NCBI GenBank assembly: GCA_903829565.1
Contig: CAIKQM010000715.1
Span: forward strand, 1 to 8,859
DNA length: 8,859 nucleotides
From: an uncultured Planctomycetota bacterium
GTDB lineage: Bacteria; Planctomycetota; UBA1135; GCA-002686595
Direction of reading: 5' to 3'
Part shown: positions 1 to 7,317 of the stretch, piece by piece
Layout of the letters: each line of letters begins with the position of its first letter
Position numbering within the stretch: position 1 is the first letter of the stretch
Notes under the pieces: generated by a model
The model's database searches: none
What the model was told of the DNA's origin: nothing
The model's input: the letters and a program-made list of their open reading frames with translations, nothing else
Translations under genes and position numbers: made by a program

Positions 1-1032
1 GACTTCACTGGCTGCTTGCGCGGCAGGCAGCAAATGCCCGTCGTTGCCGATGCGCACCATCACTCCTGCCGACAAGCGCAACAAGTAGTAGCGCGCGTTG
101 GCGCCGTCCAAGAAGCGGAGGCGGTACTTGCGACGCTGCACGCGCAAGCGCGGCTGGGCGATGCCATTCACCGTGTGGATGTCACCCAAGTAGCCGTTGT
201 GGTCGAGCGGATCGAACCACAGGCTGCCGTCGGCGCGCAAACGGCGGTCGGCGAACGACATGGGGATGTCAAATTCACCTGACGGCAGGACGCGGTCAGC
301 TTCCAGCTGCGCTTCGAGGTCGTCCTTGACTAGGTAGAAGCCCGCCAAGCCGTACAGCACATTGTGTGCTGCTTCATCCATGGCATGGTCGTGGTACCAG
401 TTGGTCGACGGCGCATCGCCGGCATCCGTCGTGCCGTCGGGGTTCTGCGGCAGGATGTTCGGGTAGTAGTAGTCGCGCGCTTCGCCCGGATCGACGTAGA
501 AGTTCGGGTAGCCGTCGGCGTGCGCGGGGCTGTGCCCGCCGTGGTAGTGGATGCTGGTTGCGTGGGAGAGGCTGTTCTTGAAGCGCACCACGAACGGCTC
601 GCCCAAGCGCGCGCGCAGTGTCGGGCCAGGGAACAGGCCGTCGTAGCCCCAAATGGGCGTTTGTACGCCCGGGACAATTTCCGCCACGCTTTCGCGCTGG
701 TCGATTTCGTACAGGTGCAGCGGATGGCGCTGCCACGCTGCCGGGCGCGTGGCAAACTCGGGCGCAATCCCGTGCCGGCAATCGCCTGGGATGAAGGGCA
801 AACCGGTCGCGGGCAGGGCGCCCGGGATGCGTGCCAGGGGCGTCTTGGTGACCGGAATCGGCAGGTCACGCGTGAAAGGCGTGAACTGGAAGGGGCTCGG
901 CTCGTCAGCCAAGGGCTGCGTGGCCGCTTTGGGGCCTACGGCGGCGGAGAGGCCCTTGGAGGCTAGGAACGAGAACGCCCCCATGCCCAAGAGGGTCTGA
1001 AAGGTACGGCGAGAGGGTTGCGGTTGGTTCAT
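1..1032 (-). CDS. Tat-exported multicopper oxidase (CotA/bilirubin oxidase-like), 3' end cut by window edge
   Basis: An open frame starts at the ATG at 1032-1030 and runs without a stop to the left edge (344 codons), so the C-terminus is missing. The N-terminus carries a twin-arginine signal (SRRTFQ, residues 7-12) followed by a hydrophobic stretch, with likely cleavage near LSA/AV (about residue 30). This predicts folded, cofactor-loaded export. Two of the four copper motifs are visible: HYHG (H162, H164) and WYHDH (H214, H216), which supply type 2 and type 3 copper ligands. The two C-terminal motifs, including the type 1 copper Cys, lie outside the window, so activity cannot be judged. It aligns along its whole visible length with the neighbouring oxidase at 1222-2979, sharing for example VQTPI-GYDG, LDHNGYLGDI and FLDGANAR, which marks a tandem paralogue. 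Such enzymes oxidise phenols, bilirubin or metal ions with O2; the substrate here is unknown. No Shine-Dalgarno precedes the ATG; the start was chosen because it places the Tat motif correctly. Confidence 0.93.
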   Translation of the reverse strand, partial: MNQPQPSRRTFQTLLGMGAFSFLASKGLSAAVGPKAATQPLADEPSPFQFTPFTRDLPIPVTKTPLARIPGALPATGLPFIPGDCRHGIAPEFATRPAAWQRHPLHLYEIDQRESVAEIVPGVQTPIWGYDGLFPGPTLRARLGEPFVVRFKNSLSHATSIHYHGGHSPAHADGYPNFYVDPGEARDYYYPNILPQNPDGTTDAGDAPSTNWYHDHAMDEAAHNVLYGLAGFYLVKDDLEAQLEADRVLPSGEFDIPMSFADRRLRADGSLWFDPLDHNGYLGDIHTVNGIAQPRLRVQRRKYRLRFLDGANARYYLLRLSAGVMVRIGNDGHLLPAAQAASEV

Positions 1033-1086
1033 GGTTTGCCCACAGGTGCAGTTCGCTCTCAGGGCACCATGGATTCCTGAACTTGG

Positions 1087-1097
1087 GAAGATATTTC
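1087..1097. promoter_or_regulatory. Degenerate copy of the GAAA-N3-TTTC palindrome upstream of the partial oxidase
   Basis: GAAGATATTTC sits 55-65 bases before the ATG at 1032, in the most AT-rich stretch of the gap 1033-1221. It keeps seven of the eight arm bases of the GAAA-N3-TTTC motif found before the other oxidase and the peroxidase, but lacks their central C. It may be a weak operator or chance. I could not identify a convincing -35/-10 pair nearby. Confidence 0.2.
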
Positions 1098-1157
1098 CGA
1101 CATCCTAGTCCATTCGGTCATTGCGCTTAAGGTCTCGCTCGGTCGCGCCTGTATAGG

Positions 1158-1195
1158 GAGCGACCCGCGCCTAAAGGGACGGGCGCGGGTCGCTC
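1158..1195 (-). terminator. Hairpin terminator after the complete multicopper oxidase
   Basis: A perfect 14-base inverted repeat (GAGCGACCCGCGCC at 1158-1171 and its complement at 1182-1195) encloses a 10-base loop. It begins about 26 bases after the TGA of the oxidase ending at 1222. The stem is very GC-rich but no T-run follows on the minus strand, so it may act as a terminator without a U-tract or as a 3' mRNA-stabilising structure. Confidence 0.65.
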
Positions 1196-1221
1196 GGGCT
1201 ACCTCGAGGGGCTTTTGGGCC

Positions 1222-2979
1222 TCAGGGGTAGTACGACTGGATCGGTTGCGGGGCCTGCGTCGGGTTAGTCCGCGGATCGAACACAAACATCATGCGCATG
1301 TCCTCGTGTTCCAAGTTGTGGCAGTGGAACACGAACGGCCCGGTGAAGGTGCGGAAGCGCATGTGCACCTCGGCCGTGTCGTTCGGGCCGAGGATGGCCA
1401 CATCGGACTTGTAGCGCAGCGACGGTGCCGGCGTCTGTCCATTCAATTTGACAATCTGGTGCGACTCCAGGTGGATGTGCACCGGGTGCCACCAACCGCC
1501 GCCACCGTTCTTGAGGATCCAGCGCTCGGCCGAGCCCACGGTGGGCGTTGCATCGGCGCGGAACTCGTCAAAGAACTTGCCGTTGATCATCCACGCACCA
1601 TTGGAGCGGTGGAAGAGGAACTCACGCGTGGTGGTGATCTCGCTGGGGGCGATGGAATGGTGCGGACGCAGCGGCGTACCGGGCACCACCGTGGCATCGT
1701 TGCCTACGACCGGGCCTTCGACGATGAACTTCATCATCGGGACGCCGGGGTTCAAGCGTTGCGGGTTGGCCGTGGTGCCACCAGGTCCGCGACCGCTGTC
1801 CTGCTTGAGGATGTTGACCAAGTACACCTCGTTCGGTGCGTTGGTGAAGTCCACGATCACGTCGGTGCGCTTCGCCGGGCTGAGCAACAGCTCGTTGGTC
1901 TCGATGGCCTGCGGCAAGAGCCAGCTGTCGTTGCCGATCTGCGTGAAGTTGCCCCACGTCAAGCGCAACAAGAAGAAGCGCGCGTTGGCACCATCCAGGA
2001 AGCGGAAGCGGTACTTGCGGCGCTGGACGCGCAAGAACGGTTGCGCAGCGCCGTTGACGACCATGATGTCGCCGAGATAGCCGTTGTGATCGAGGGCATC
2101 AAAGAAGATGGTGCCATCGGAGCGCAAGCGACGGTCTTGCAGCACGATCGGCAAGTCTTGATCGCCGCCCGGCAACACATTGTCGGCCACAAGCTGCTCT
2201 TCCAGCGCATCCGTGAAGATGTGGAAGCCCGCCATGCCCATGACCACGTTCTCCGCGGTCAGGTCCATGCCGTGGTCGTGGTACCACATGGTCGACGGTG
2301 ACTCGGTCGTGTCCCATTGCCCGCTGCCATCGGGCTTGCGCGGGCAGATGTTGGGGTAGTAGTAGTCGCGCTGCTGGCCGGGCGACACATAGAAGTTCGG
2401 GTAGCCATCGCAGTGCGCCGGGTTGTGCGCACCATGCAAGTGCACGCTGGTCTGCGTGTTCAAGCTGTTCTTGACGCGCAACACCATCGGTTCGCACATG
2501 CGCGAACGGAAGGTCGGGCCAGGGTAGATGCCGTCATAGCCACGGATCGGCGTCTGTACGCCGGGAATGATCTCGTGCACGCCGTCCTTCTGGTCCATCT
2601 CGTACAGCTTGAGCGGGCCGGCTTGCCAATCGCTCGGCTGGTTGAAGTACTCCGGCGCCACGCCGTGATGGCAGTTGCCAGGTTGCCACGGCAGGTTGTT
2701 CGACTGCGTCGGATTGGTCGGGTCAATGATGGCGCAAGGCGCCTTGACCGGGGGCTTCGGCATCTCGCGCGTGAACGGCACGTAGGTGAACGGCGAAGAA
2801 GGTAGCGAAGCGCCGTTGCCATCGAAGCCGCCACCCGGCGTGGTGCCACTGCCGCGGCAGTTACCACCTTGCGGTCGCGCAGATGCAGCTCCTGCGAGGC
2901 CCAGCATCGCGCCAGCTCCTGCGAGGAGGTTGAAGCCACGGCGGCTAAGGCCGCCATTCGTGTCGGGTGTGTTGCTCAT
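1222..2979 (-). CDS. Tat-exported multicopper oxidase (CotA/bilirubin oxidase-like), complete
   Basis: This 585-residue laccase-like oxidase has all four copper motifs. HLHG (H180, H182) and WYHDH (H234, H236) come first. HPVHIH (H498, H501, H503) and HCHNLEHEDMRM (H552, C553, H554, H558, axial M563) follow. The last motif matches the CotA pattern, with Met ten residues after the Cys. It should couple one-electron oxidation of a substrate to reduction of O2 to water; the substrate (phenols, bilirubin-like compounds, Mn or Cu) is not predictable. The N-terminus has a Tat signal (LSRRGFNLL, residues 11-19) with likely cleavage after AASA (about residue 34), so it acts outside the cytoplasm. A longer reading from 3189 exists, but only the ATG at 2979 puts the Tat motif near the N-terminus. 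The leader is pyrimidine-rich with no Shine-Dalgarno. The partial paralogue lies downstream, beyond a hairpin. Confidence 0.96.
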   Translation of the reverse strand: MSNTPDTNGGLSRRGFNLLAGAGAMLGLAGAASARPQGGNCRGSGTTPGGGFDGNGASLPSSPFTYVPFTREMPKPPVKAPCAIIDPTNPTQSNNLPWQPGNCHHGVAPEYFNQPSDWQAGPLKLYEMDQKDGVHEIIPGVQTPIRGYDGIYPGPTFRSRMCEPMVLRVKNSLNTQTSVHLHGAHNPAHCDGYPNFYVSPGQQRDYYYPNICPRKPDGSGQWDTTESPSTMWYHDHGMDLTAENVVMGMAGFHIFTDALEEQLVADNVLPGGDQDLPIVLQDRRLRSDGTIFFDALDHNGYLGDIMVVNGAAQPFLRVQRRKYRFRFLDGANARFFLLRLTWGNFTQIGNDSWLLPQAIETNELLLSPAKRTDVIVDFTNAPNEVYLVNILKQDSGRGPGGTTANPQRLNPGVPMMKFIVEGPVVGNDATVVPGTPLRPHHSIAPSEITTTREFLFHRSNGAWMINGKFFDEFRADATPTVGSAERWILKNGGGGWWHPVHIHLESHQIVKLNGQTPAPSLRYKSDVAILGPNDTAEVHMRFRTFTGPFVFHCHNLEHEDMRMMFVFDPRTNPTQAPQPIQSYYP

Positions 2980-3080
2980 GATGCGGTGTTGCGAGAGGAG
3001 AGAGGTTGCGCGCAAGACGCGGTCGCCTGCTGTGCGCACCAAAGAATGGGGGTGTAAGGCGAATGCTGCGGTTGGATTCA

Positions 3081-3097
3081 GCTCGCAATTGCAGAGC
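3081..3097. promoter_or_regulatory. Imperfect palindrome in the upstream region of the complete oxidase
   Basis: GCTC-GCAATTGC-A-GAGC is an eight-base perfect palindrome flanked by complementary GCTC/GAGC arms with one extra base. It lies about 100-120 bases before the oxidase start at 2979 and four bases from the GAAA-N3-TTTC element. It could be an operator or a small mRNA hairpin; the sequence alone does not decide. Confidence 0.3.
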
Positions 3098-3100
3098 GCA

Positions 3101-3113
3101 GGAAAGCGTTTCC
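3101..3113. promoter_or_regulatory. Operator-like palindrome (GGAAA-GCG-TTTCC) upstream of the complete oxidase
   Basis: Perfect five-base arms flank a three-base centre. The element lies 122-134 bases before the ATG at 2979 and downstream of the peroxidase terminator at 3143-3183, where a promoter for the oxidase must be. The core GAAAGCGTTTC differs at one central base from GAAAACGTTTC before the peroxidase gene. The form resembles operators of LacI-type regulators, but no regulator gene is in the window. Confidence 0.4.
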
Positions 3114-3142
3114 ACGCGGAAGTTTGTTTCTGCCTCGCAAGC

Positions 3143-3183
3143 GTGCGGCCCGCCCGGACCGTGATGGTCCGAGCGGGCCGCAC
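3143..3183 (-). terminator. Long hairpin terminator after the peroxidase/beta-helix gene
   Basis: An 18-base stem (3143-3160 with 3166-3183, one mismatch) encloses a five-base loop, starting about 22 bases after the TGA at 3207-3205. It is extremely GC-rich, with no T-run after it on the minus strand. Its position directly after the gene supports a terminator role; it also argues against an oxidase start at 3189, which would translate through it. Confidence 0.7.
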
Positions 3184-3204
3184 ATGCACAACACTGCTAG
3201 AGAC

Positions 3205-6200
3205 TCAGCTGCCGACTACTGGGTGCGCGCCCATGTCAATGCGCGAACCATCAGGGTCTTGCTCGGAGGGATCACCCGAGTCGAGACCAGGCGAACCAGC
3301 ACGCAAGCCGTGCTGGCCACCAGCTCCATCCAAGAACATGGGATCACTGGTGAGGAAGCCCGTGGCAGCGAAGCCGTTCCAGTCGACGATCGAGTACTCG
3401 ACGACGCCTGGGAACGCATGGGAGACGTTCGTACCCATCGCTGCACCTTGGCCGCCACCCCAGATGATGGAGTTGTGGATCCAAGCTGCGTTGGAGTTCA
3501 TGAAGAAGACTTCCAAGCCGCTGTTGTCAGCGATCGTGACGCTGCCGAAGTCGAGCATGCCGCCATCAAGCCACATACCACCGGCGCCACTTGCTTGTGT
3601 GACGGTGTTGTTCGTGACCTTGACGCCACGCAGCTTCATCACGACGGAGTTCTCGGCGTGCACGCCGCCACCTTGCTGGCCGGCCGTGTTCTCCATGACG
3701 CGCACGTTGCGGAAGTCCGCTGTGCCGCCATTCAAGAACAAGCCGCCACCGAACTGGCCGGCGAGGTTGTGGTCGAGCGCCGAGTTGTCGACCAAGAGCT
3801 TGGCCGAGTTCATCGAGTGCACACCACCACCCTTGTTGCCCGCGGTGTTGTTGCGGACCCACGACAGAGCCAGGTTGGCCATGCCGCCGTTCACATACAA
3901 ACCACCACCGTCTTGCGTGGCCGAGTTGCCGTCGAGCGTCGCATCGCGGAAGGTGACCTTCGAGCTGTTGCGCACGTGGACGCCGGCACCGTTCATGGCG
4001 GTGTTGCCACCGATGTAGCAGGCGTCGATCAGCACATCCGAGCTGTCGGTGATCAGCACACCACCAGCTTCAGCGTTCTGGTTGCCACCGTTCACGATGC
4101 GGAAGCCGATCAGCTGCGTGCCGCGCGTGCCACGACCGAAGACCGTGACGCACGGGCCGTTGCCGCCACCGTCGATGGTGGCACCGGCGTAGCTGCGCAA
4201 CAGGACCTTCTTGCCCTGGATCACGAGGTTCTCGCGATAGGTGCCCCAGCCCACTTCGATCAACGCACCGTCATCAGCGCAAGCGAGCGCTTCGGCGATG
4301 GTGTCGTAGGGGTGCTGGTAGCTGCCGTTCTCGAAGGTCGGATTCGGCGTGGTTTGATCCACGTAGACGACCTTCACCATGTGGGTCGAGTCCTGCACGT
4401 TGTAGTGCAGGTCTTCCACGGGCAAGCCCGCATAGCGCGGATCCGATGAGGAGGTATGCGAGGTGATGACCGTCACAACGGAGTTGCCGTCGTGCTGGCC
4501 GTCTTGCACACCGTTCACGCGGATCTCTTGCGGGTGGAACCAATCATCCGGAGTGAAGACCAGTTGCTGCGGCTCCACGCTCATTTGCGAGGGTGCCGAG
4601 CTCGACAGGTCGATGGTCACGTTCGCCGTGGGGCGTGTGCTCAACGAGACGAGCACGTGACGGTTGCTGTCGAACGGCAAGGCGAATTGACCGCAGCCTT
4701 CATGGCCCTTCTCGTAGATCGTGTTGCCGCAGTGCACGAGCACTTCGACACCACCTTCGATGCGGTCCTGGAACTCTTCCATCGGCACAGAGGTGCCAGC
4801 AGCGCCCGTGGCCGGGATCTCCGTGATGCGCTCCATCGCTTCGCCATGACCGTCGTCGACGACCATGAGTTCGTTGCCCAGATAGCCGTCTTTGAGCGGC
4901 AACGACGGGTGACAGAAGGGGCCCGAACGATTGACCACGCGCGGGTCGGTCAAGGCTTCACGCAAGAACGTGGCCAAGGCCTTTTGCTTCTCCGGGCTGT
5001 TGCGCAAGGTGCCCACACCTTCCACGTCAGCATCGAGGTCCGCCGCGTTGACTTCAGCGAAGTCAGCACCGCGAGCGTAGAACTGGATGACCTGCTCGAG
5101 CGTCGATGCACCACCATGGTGGAAGTACGGACCGGTCAAGGCGATGTTGCGCAAACCAGGCGTCTTGAAGGTGCCTGCGATCTGCGAACGTTCGTTGGCA
5201 CCAATCGGCGGGTTCGGCATCAGGTGCGCCACCGTGGGATCACCTTGCTTGAGGCGCTCGACGATCGAGAGCGGTCCAACGGAGCTCGAAGCGCCGTTGC
5301 CCAGATCTTCAAAGGTCGGACGCGCGCCGAGGTTGTAGAAGCCGCGGTCGTAGATGCCAACGCTCTGCGGAGTGCCCATGGTCAGCGTCGCCACGGCCAC
5401 GCCATCCAAACGCACTTCGTAGTTGCCTGCCGGCAACGCGGGGTCAGGACCCCACTGCATGCCGACCTCCAAGGACACATTGCACAGTCCGCTCGGCAGC
5501 GGTTCTTCGTGCACAGCAACCTCCAAGGTGGCGGCAAACAGAGGCTCAAGGCCTGAACCTGCGGGAGGCATCGGTGCAACCGGACCAGCCGCCAGTTCCA
5601 CTTCTACTTCACTGAGGGTGCAGTCGCCTGGAATGCCGGGCACCATGCCGCGAGCAACAAGCTCGCCTTGCGGAGTGCGGATTTCTAACAGCTTGCCCCG
5701 CGGATCGACGCCCAAGATGTTGAGCGACGGGTCCGGGAAGGTTGTCAAAACTGCTTCACCTTCGGCTAGCGAGTCGGCCGTGGCCATGCGCTCGATCCAG
5801 CCGTCAGCGTTGTACTGTGACCAGGTCACGCCGGCGAACTCCGGCGCCATGTGGCACGCGTTGCAGGCCGCGCCACCGCTCATGTAGATGTTGAGGCCTT
5901 CCTTCTGTTCGTCGGTCAGGGCGGACTCGTCACCGGCCGCATAGCGGTCCCACGGCGTCTGGTCCGACACGAGCGTCGACTCGTAGCACATGATCGCGAG
6001 GCCCCAATAGAGCGAGAAGTTGTGCTCCATTTGGGTGAAGCCGCTGGTGCGGCCCTGGCCGTTCCACCACTGATCGTGGAAGGCGGCCTTGATCATGTCG
6101 GAATACTTGACAGACGGCTGCAAGCCGCGGTTGGGGTAGTCCGACAATGCGCCCAAGTGCAAGTCCGTGGTGTCGACCACTTGGTCCTTGAGCGGACGCA

Positions 6201-7122
6201 TCGACAGCATCTTGCGGCCAAGCTCTTTGAAGGCTTTGCCGTCGTAGCTCATCTCCACGCTGGAGAGGGCTGGGCCCACCGCTTGGCTGGCCAACGAGGC
6301 CGGCTGAATGGCGACCGATACCCACGCCAAAGTGCCATCCCCTTGGAGCTTGAGCACCTTGGCGCTCGTATCGCGGGCACCAAGGTGGTTGACGCCGTTG
6401 AAGACGCTGTCGGCGCGGCCGTCCCAGAAGGAGCGCACATTGTAGATCGTGTTGATCACCGACTGTGCGTTGCGGCCGGCCGTTTGACCGACATTGATGC
6501 CATGCATCGCAAACGGATGTCCCGTTTGCTTGACACCTTGTTCTTCGGCCACGCCAGGCGTGACGCTTGTGAAGGTACGCGCCGGTACGCCTGACGAGGT
6601 CAAGCGATCGTTGCTGTCGCGGACGACATCCGAATCATGATCGTTCGGATCGGTGCGCTGGGTGAAGGGGAAGTCGGTTCCCTTCACGGTGTAGTTGACA
6701 CCGCCGCCACCTGAGCCGAGCTGGTCAAAGGTGCCGTCGAAGCCTGGGTGCAGCTGGGACATCGTGCGTGAGTCCGCACCTGCCTGCCAGTGGCACGTCG
6801 CACAGGCGGTCGCACCATCCGAGCCGGCTTGGATGTCCCAGAAGAAGGCCTTGCCCAAGCTCACCGCGGCTTGGAAGTCGCGGATGTAGTCGGCCTGCAG
6901 GTTGGCCGGCAAAGGGATCGGCAAAGAGGACAAGGGGCCCGCTGAAGACACTTCTTCGGGGCCGCCGGCGACTTCGCCCATGGTGGTGCCGTTGCCGCTC
7001 TTGCGTCCGCTTTGGCCCGTTGCGTCGGGCAAGAGCAGTGCGGAAGCAGCGACAAGGCCAAGCATCGTCGGCAACATGTGGCTGCCGCGTGCGGGTCTAT
7101 GCGTCTGGTTGTTGAGGTTCAT
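3205..7122 (-). CDS. Di-haem cytochrome c peroxidase/MauG-like protein fused to Calx-beta-like and beta-helix domains
   Basis: This 1305-residue exported protein starts at the ATG at 7122. A Sec-type signal (hydrophobic core about residues 16-32) precedes the mature part. Residues about 60-735 form a cytochrome c peroxidase/MauG-type enzyme. The haem motifs are CATCH (107-111) and CNACH (420-424). The family segments GRNAQSVINTIYN...FWDGRA (about 217-236) and FKTPGLRNIALTGPYFHHG (about 652-670) are also present. The haem domains are interrupted at about 485-585 by a beta-rich insert. Residues about 815-912 resemble a Calx-beta repeat (VTIDLSSS...LVFTPDDW...SSDPRYAGL). Residues about 918-1290 are a right-handed beta-helix with GGGVH/GGGL rungs, ending in SPGLDSGDP...DMGAH. 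Typical enzymes of this family have about 300-400 residues and stop after the haem domains. The enzyme part would reduce peroxide or oxidise a protein or small molecule; the helix may bind polysaccharide or hold it at the surface. The fusion's function is unknown to me. Confidence 0.94.
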   Translation of the reverse strand: MNLNNQTHRPARGSHMLPTMLGLVAASALLLPDATGQSGRKSGNGTTMGEVAGGPEEVSSAGPLSSLPIPLPANLQADYIRDFQAAVSLGKAFFWDIQAGSDGATACATCHWQAGADSRTMSQLHPGFDGTFDQLGSGGGGVNYTVKGTDFPFTQRTDPNDHDSDVVRDSNDRLTSSGVPARTFTSVTPGVAEEQGVKQTGHPFAMHGINVGQTAGRNAQSVINTIYNVRSFWDGRADSVFNGVNHLGARDTSAKVLKLQGDGTLAWVSVAIQPASLASQAVGPALSSVEMSYDGKAFKELGRKMLSMRPLKDQVVDTTDLHLGALSDYPNRGLQPSVKYSDMIKAAFHDQWWNGQGRTSGFTQMEHNFSLYWGLAIMCYESTLVSDQTPWDRYAAGDESALTDEQKEGLNIYMSGGAACNACHMAPEFAGVTWSQYNADGWIERMATADSLAEGEAVLTTFPDPSLNILGVDPRGKLLEIRTPQGELVARGMVPGIPGDCTLSEVEVELAAGPVAPMPPAGSGLEPLFAATLEVAVHEEPLPSGLCNVSLEVGMQWGPDPALPAGNYEVRLDGVAVATLTMGTPQSVGIYDRGFYNLGARPTFEDLGNGASSSVGPLSIVERLKQGDPTVAHLMPNPPIGANERSQIAGTFKTPGLRNIALTGPYFHHGGASTLEQVIQFYARGADFAEVNAADLDADVEGVGTLRNSPEKQKALATFLREALTDPRVVNRSGPFCHPSLPLKDGYLGNELMVVDDGHGEAMERITEIPATGAAGTSVPMEEFQDRIEGGVEVLVHCGNTIYEKGHEGCGQFALPFDSNRHVLVSLSTRPTANVTIDLSSSAPSQMSVEPQQLVFTPDDWFHPQEIRVNGVQDGQHDGNSVVTVITSHTSSSDPRYAGLPVEDLHYNVQDSTHMVKVVYVDQTTPNPTFENGSYQHPYDTIAEALACADDGALIEVGWGTYRENLVIQGKKVLLRSYAGATIDGGGNGPCVTVFGRGTRGTQLIGFRIVNGGNQNAEAGGVLITDSSDVLIDACYIGGNTAMNGAGVHVRNSSKVTFRDATLDGNSATQDGGGLYVNGGMANLALSWVRNNTAGNKGGGVHSMNSAKLLVDNSALDHNLAGQFGGGLFLNGGTADFRNVRVMENTAGQQGGGVHAENSVVMKLRGVKVTNNTVTQASGAGGMWLDGGMLDFGSVTIADNSGLEVFFMNSNAAWIHNSIIWGGGQGAAMGTNVSHAFPGVVEYSIVDWNGFAATGFLTSDPMFLDGAGGQHGLRAGSPGLDSGDPSEQDPDGSRIDMGAHPVVGS
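3523..4005 (-). repeat. Alternating two-rung beta-helix repeat within the peroxidase fusion
   Basis: Residues about 1040-1200 contain six consecutive rungs of 26-28 residues in two alternating types. Type A reads G(A/G)GVHxxNS (residues near 1046, 1098, 1151). Type B reads GG(L/M)xxxGG (near 1073, 1126, 1181). Each rung ends in an Asn-containing turn such as DGN, RNN, DHN, MEN or TNN. The A-B-A-B-A-B order suggests growth by duplication of a two-rung, roughly 53-residue unit. Confidence 0.75.
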
Positions 7123-7154
7123 TGCGGAGAGTCAGTTAGCGGTTGTTGTGCACG

Positions 7155-7176
7155 GATGCCCGTCGAGACGGGAATC
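7155..7176 (-). other. Small hairpin in the 5' leader of the peroxidase gene
   Basis: CCCGTC and GACGGG form a tight hairpin (7159-7172), extended by GAT/ATC pairs across one mismatch. It sits about 33 bases before the ATG at 7122. It could affect mRNA stability or initiation if the transcript starts upstream; no riboswitch or leader-peptide features are visible. Confidence 0.3.
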
Positions 7177-7227
7177 CACAGCAACGCTATCCCTGCTCTC
7201 TGCTGCGAGAGTCTCTTCTTATGTGAA

Positions 7228-7240
7228 GCGAAAACGTTTC
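7228..7240. promoter_or_regulatory. Operator-like palindrome (GCGAAA-ACG-TTTC) upstream of the peroxidase gene
   Basis: GAAA and TTTC arms flank a three-base centre, with an AAACGTTT palindrome inside. It lies 106-118 bases before the ATG at 7122. The core differs by one base from the element before the complete oxidase, and a second copy follows 24 bases away at 7252-7266. Confidence 0.4.
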
Positions 7241-7251
7241 AGCAGCGAAGC

Positions 7252-7266
7252 GCGAAAGCCTTTCGC
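7252..7266. promoter_or_regulatory. Perfect 15-base operator-like palindrome (GCGAAAG-C-CTTTCGC)
   Basis: Seven-base arms match perfectly around a single central base, 130-144 bases before the peroxidase ATG. It lies downstream of the terminator at 7318-7349, so it falls in the expected promoter region. It shares the GCGAAA-NCN-TTTC form with the element at 7228-7240, suggesting a pair of binding sites for one dimeric regulator. Confidence 0.45.
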
Positions 7267-7317
7267 AGTGACTGAATCTTGGACTCGTGCGCGGAAGAAA
7301 GTGCGCGCAGCAAAAGC

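Noticed and set aside
1059..1286. Minus-strand 75-codon frame between the two oxidases
   Set aside because: It overlaps the 3' end of the complete oxidase out of frame and contains the terminator stem; Arg/Ser/Thr-rich composition suggests a random frame.
1246..2301. Plus-strand frame of 351 codons opposite the complete oxidase
   Set aside because: It is antisense to copper motifs conserved in the family. A similar plus-strand reading appears opposite the paralogue because the sense strands are homologous, not because it is a gene.
2988..3010. Direct repeat GTTGCG flanking a GAGAGG tract near the oxidase start
   Set aside because: The six-base repeats are too short to separate from chance in GC-rich DNA, and no known site matches.
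2980..3189. Extension of the complete oxidase to an ATG at 3189, adding 70 residues
   Set aside because: It would bury the Tat motif at residue 80 and reads through the hairpin at 3143-3183 and the operator-like site. The added residues have no signal-peptide or domain character.
2786..4018. Plus-strand frame of 410 codons spanning the oxidase start, gap and beta-helix
   Set aside because: It crosses two genes and a terminator on the other strand and has a Pro-rich composition with no domain signal; it is a shadow frame.
3124..4449. Long plus-strand frame of 441 codons opposite the beta-helix
   Set aside because: It is antisense to a region with clear beta-helix rungs. Its His/Val/Arg-rich composition is what the complement of a GC-rich gene gives, and no family is recognisable.
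4456..5556. Plus-strand frame of 366 codons opposite the peroxidase
   Set aside because: It lies entirely antisense to well-supported Calx-beta and peroxidase coding sequence, with no recognisable motifs.
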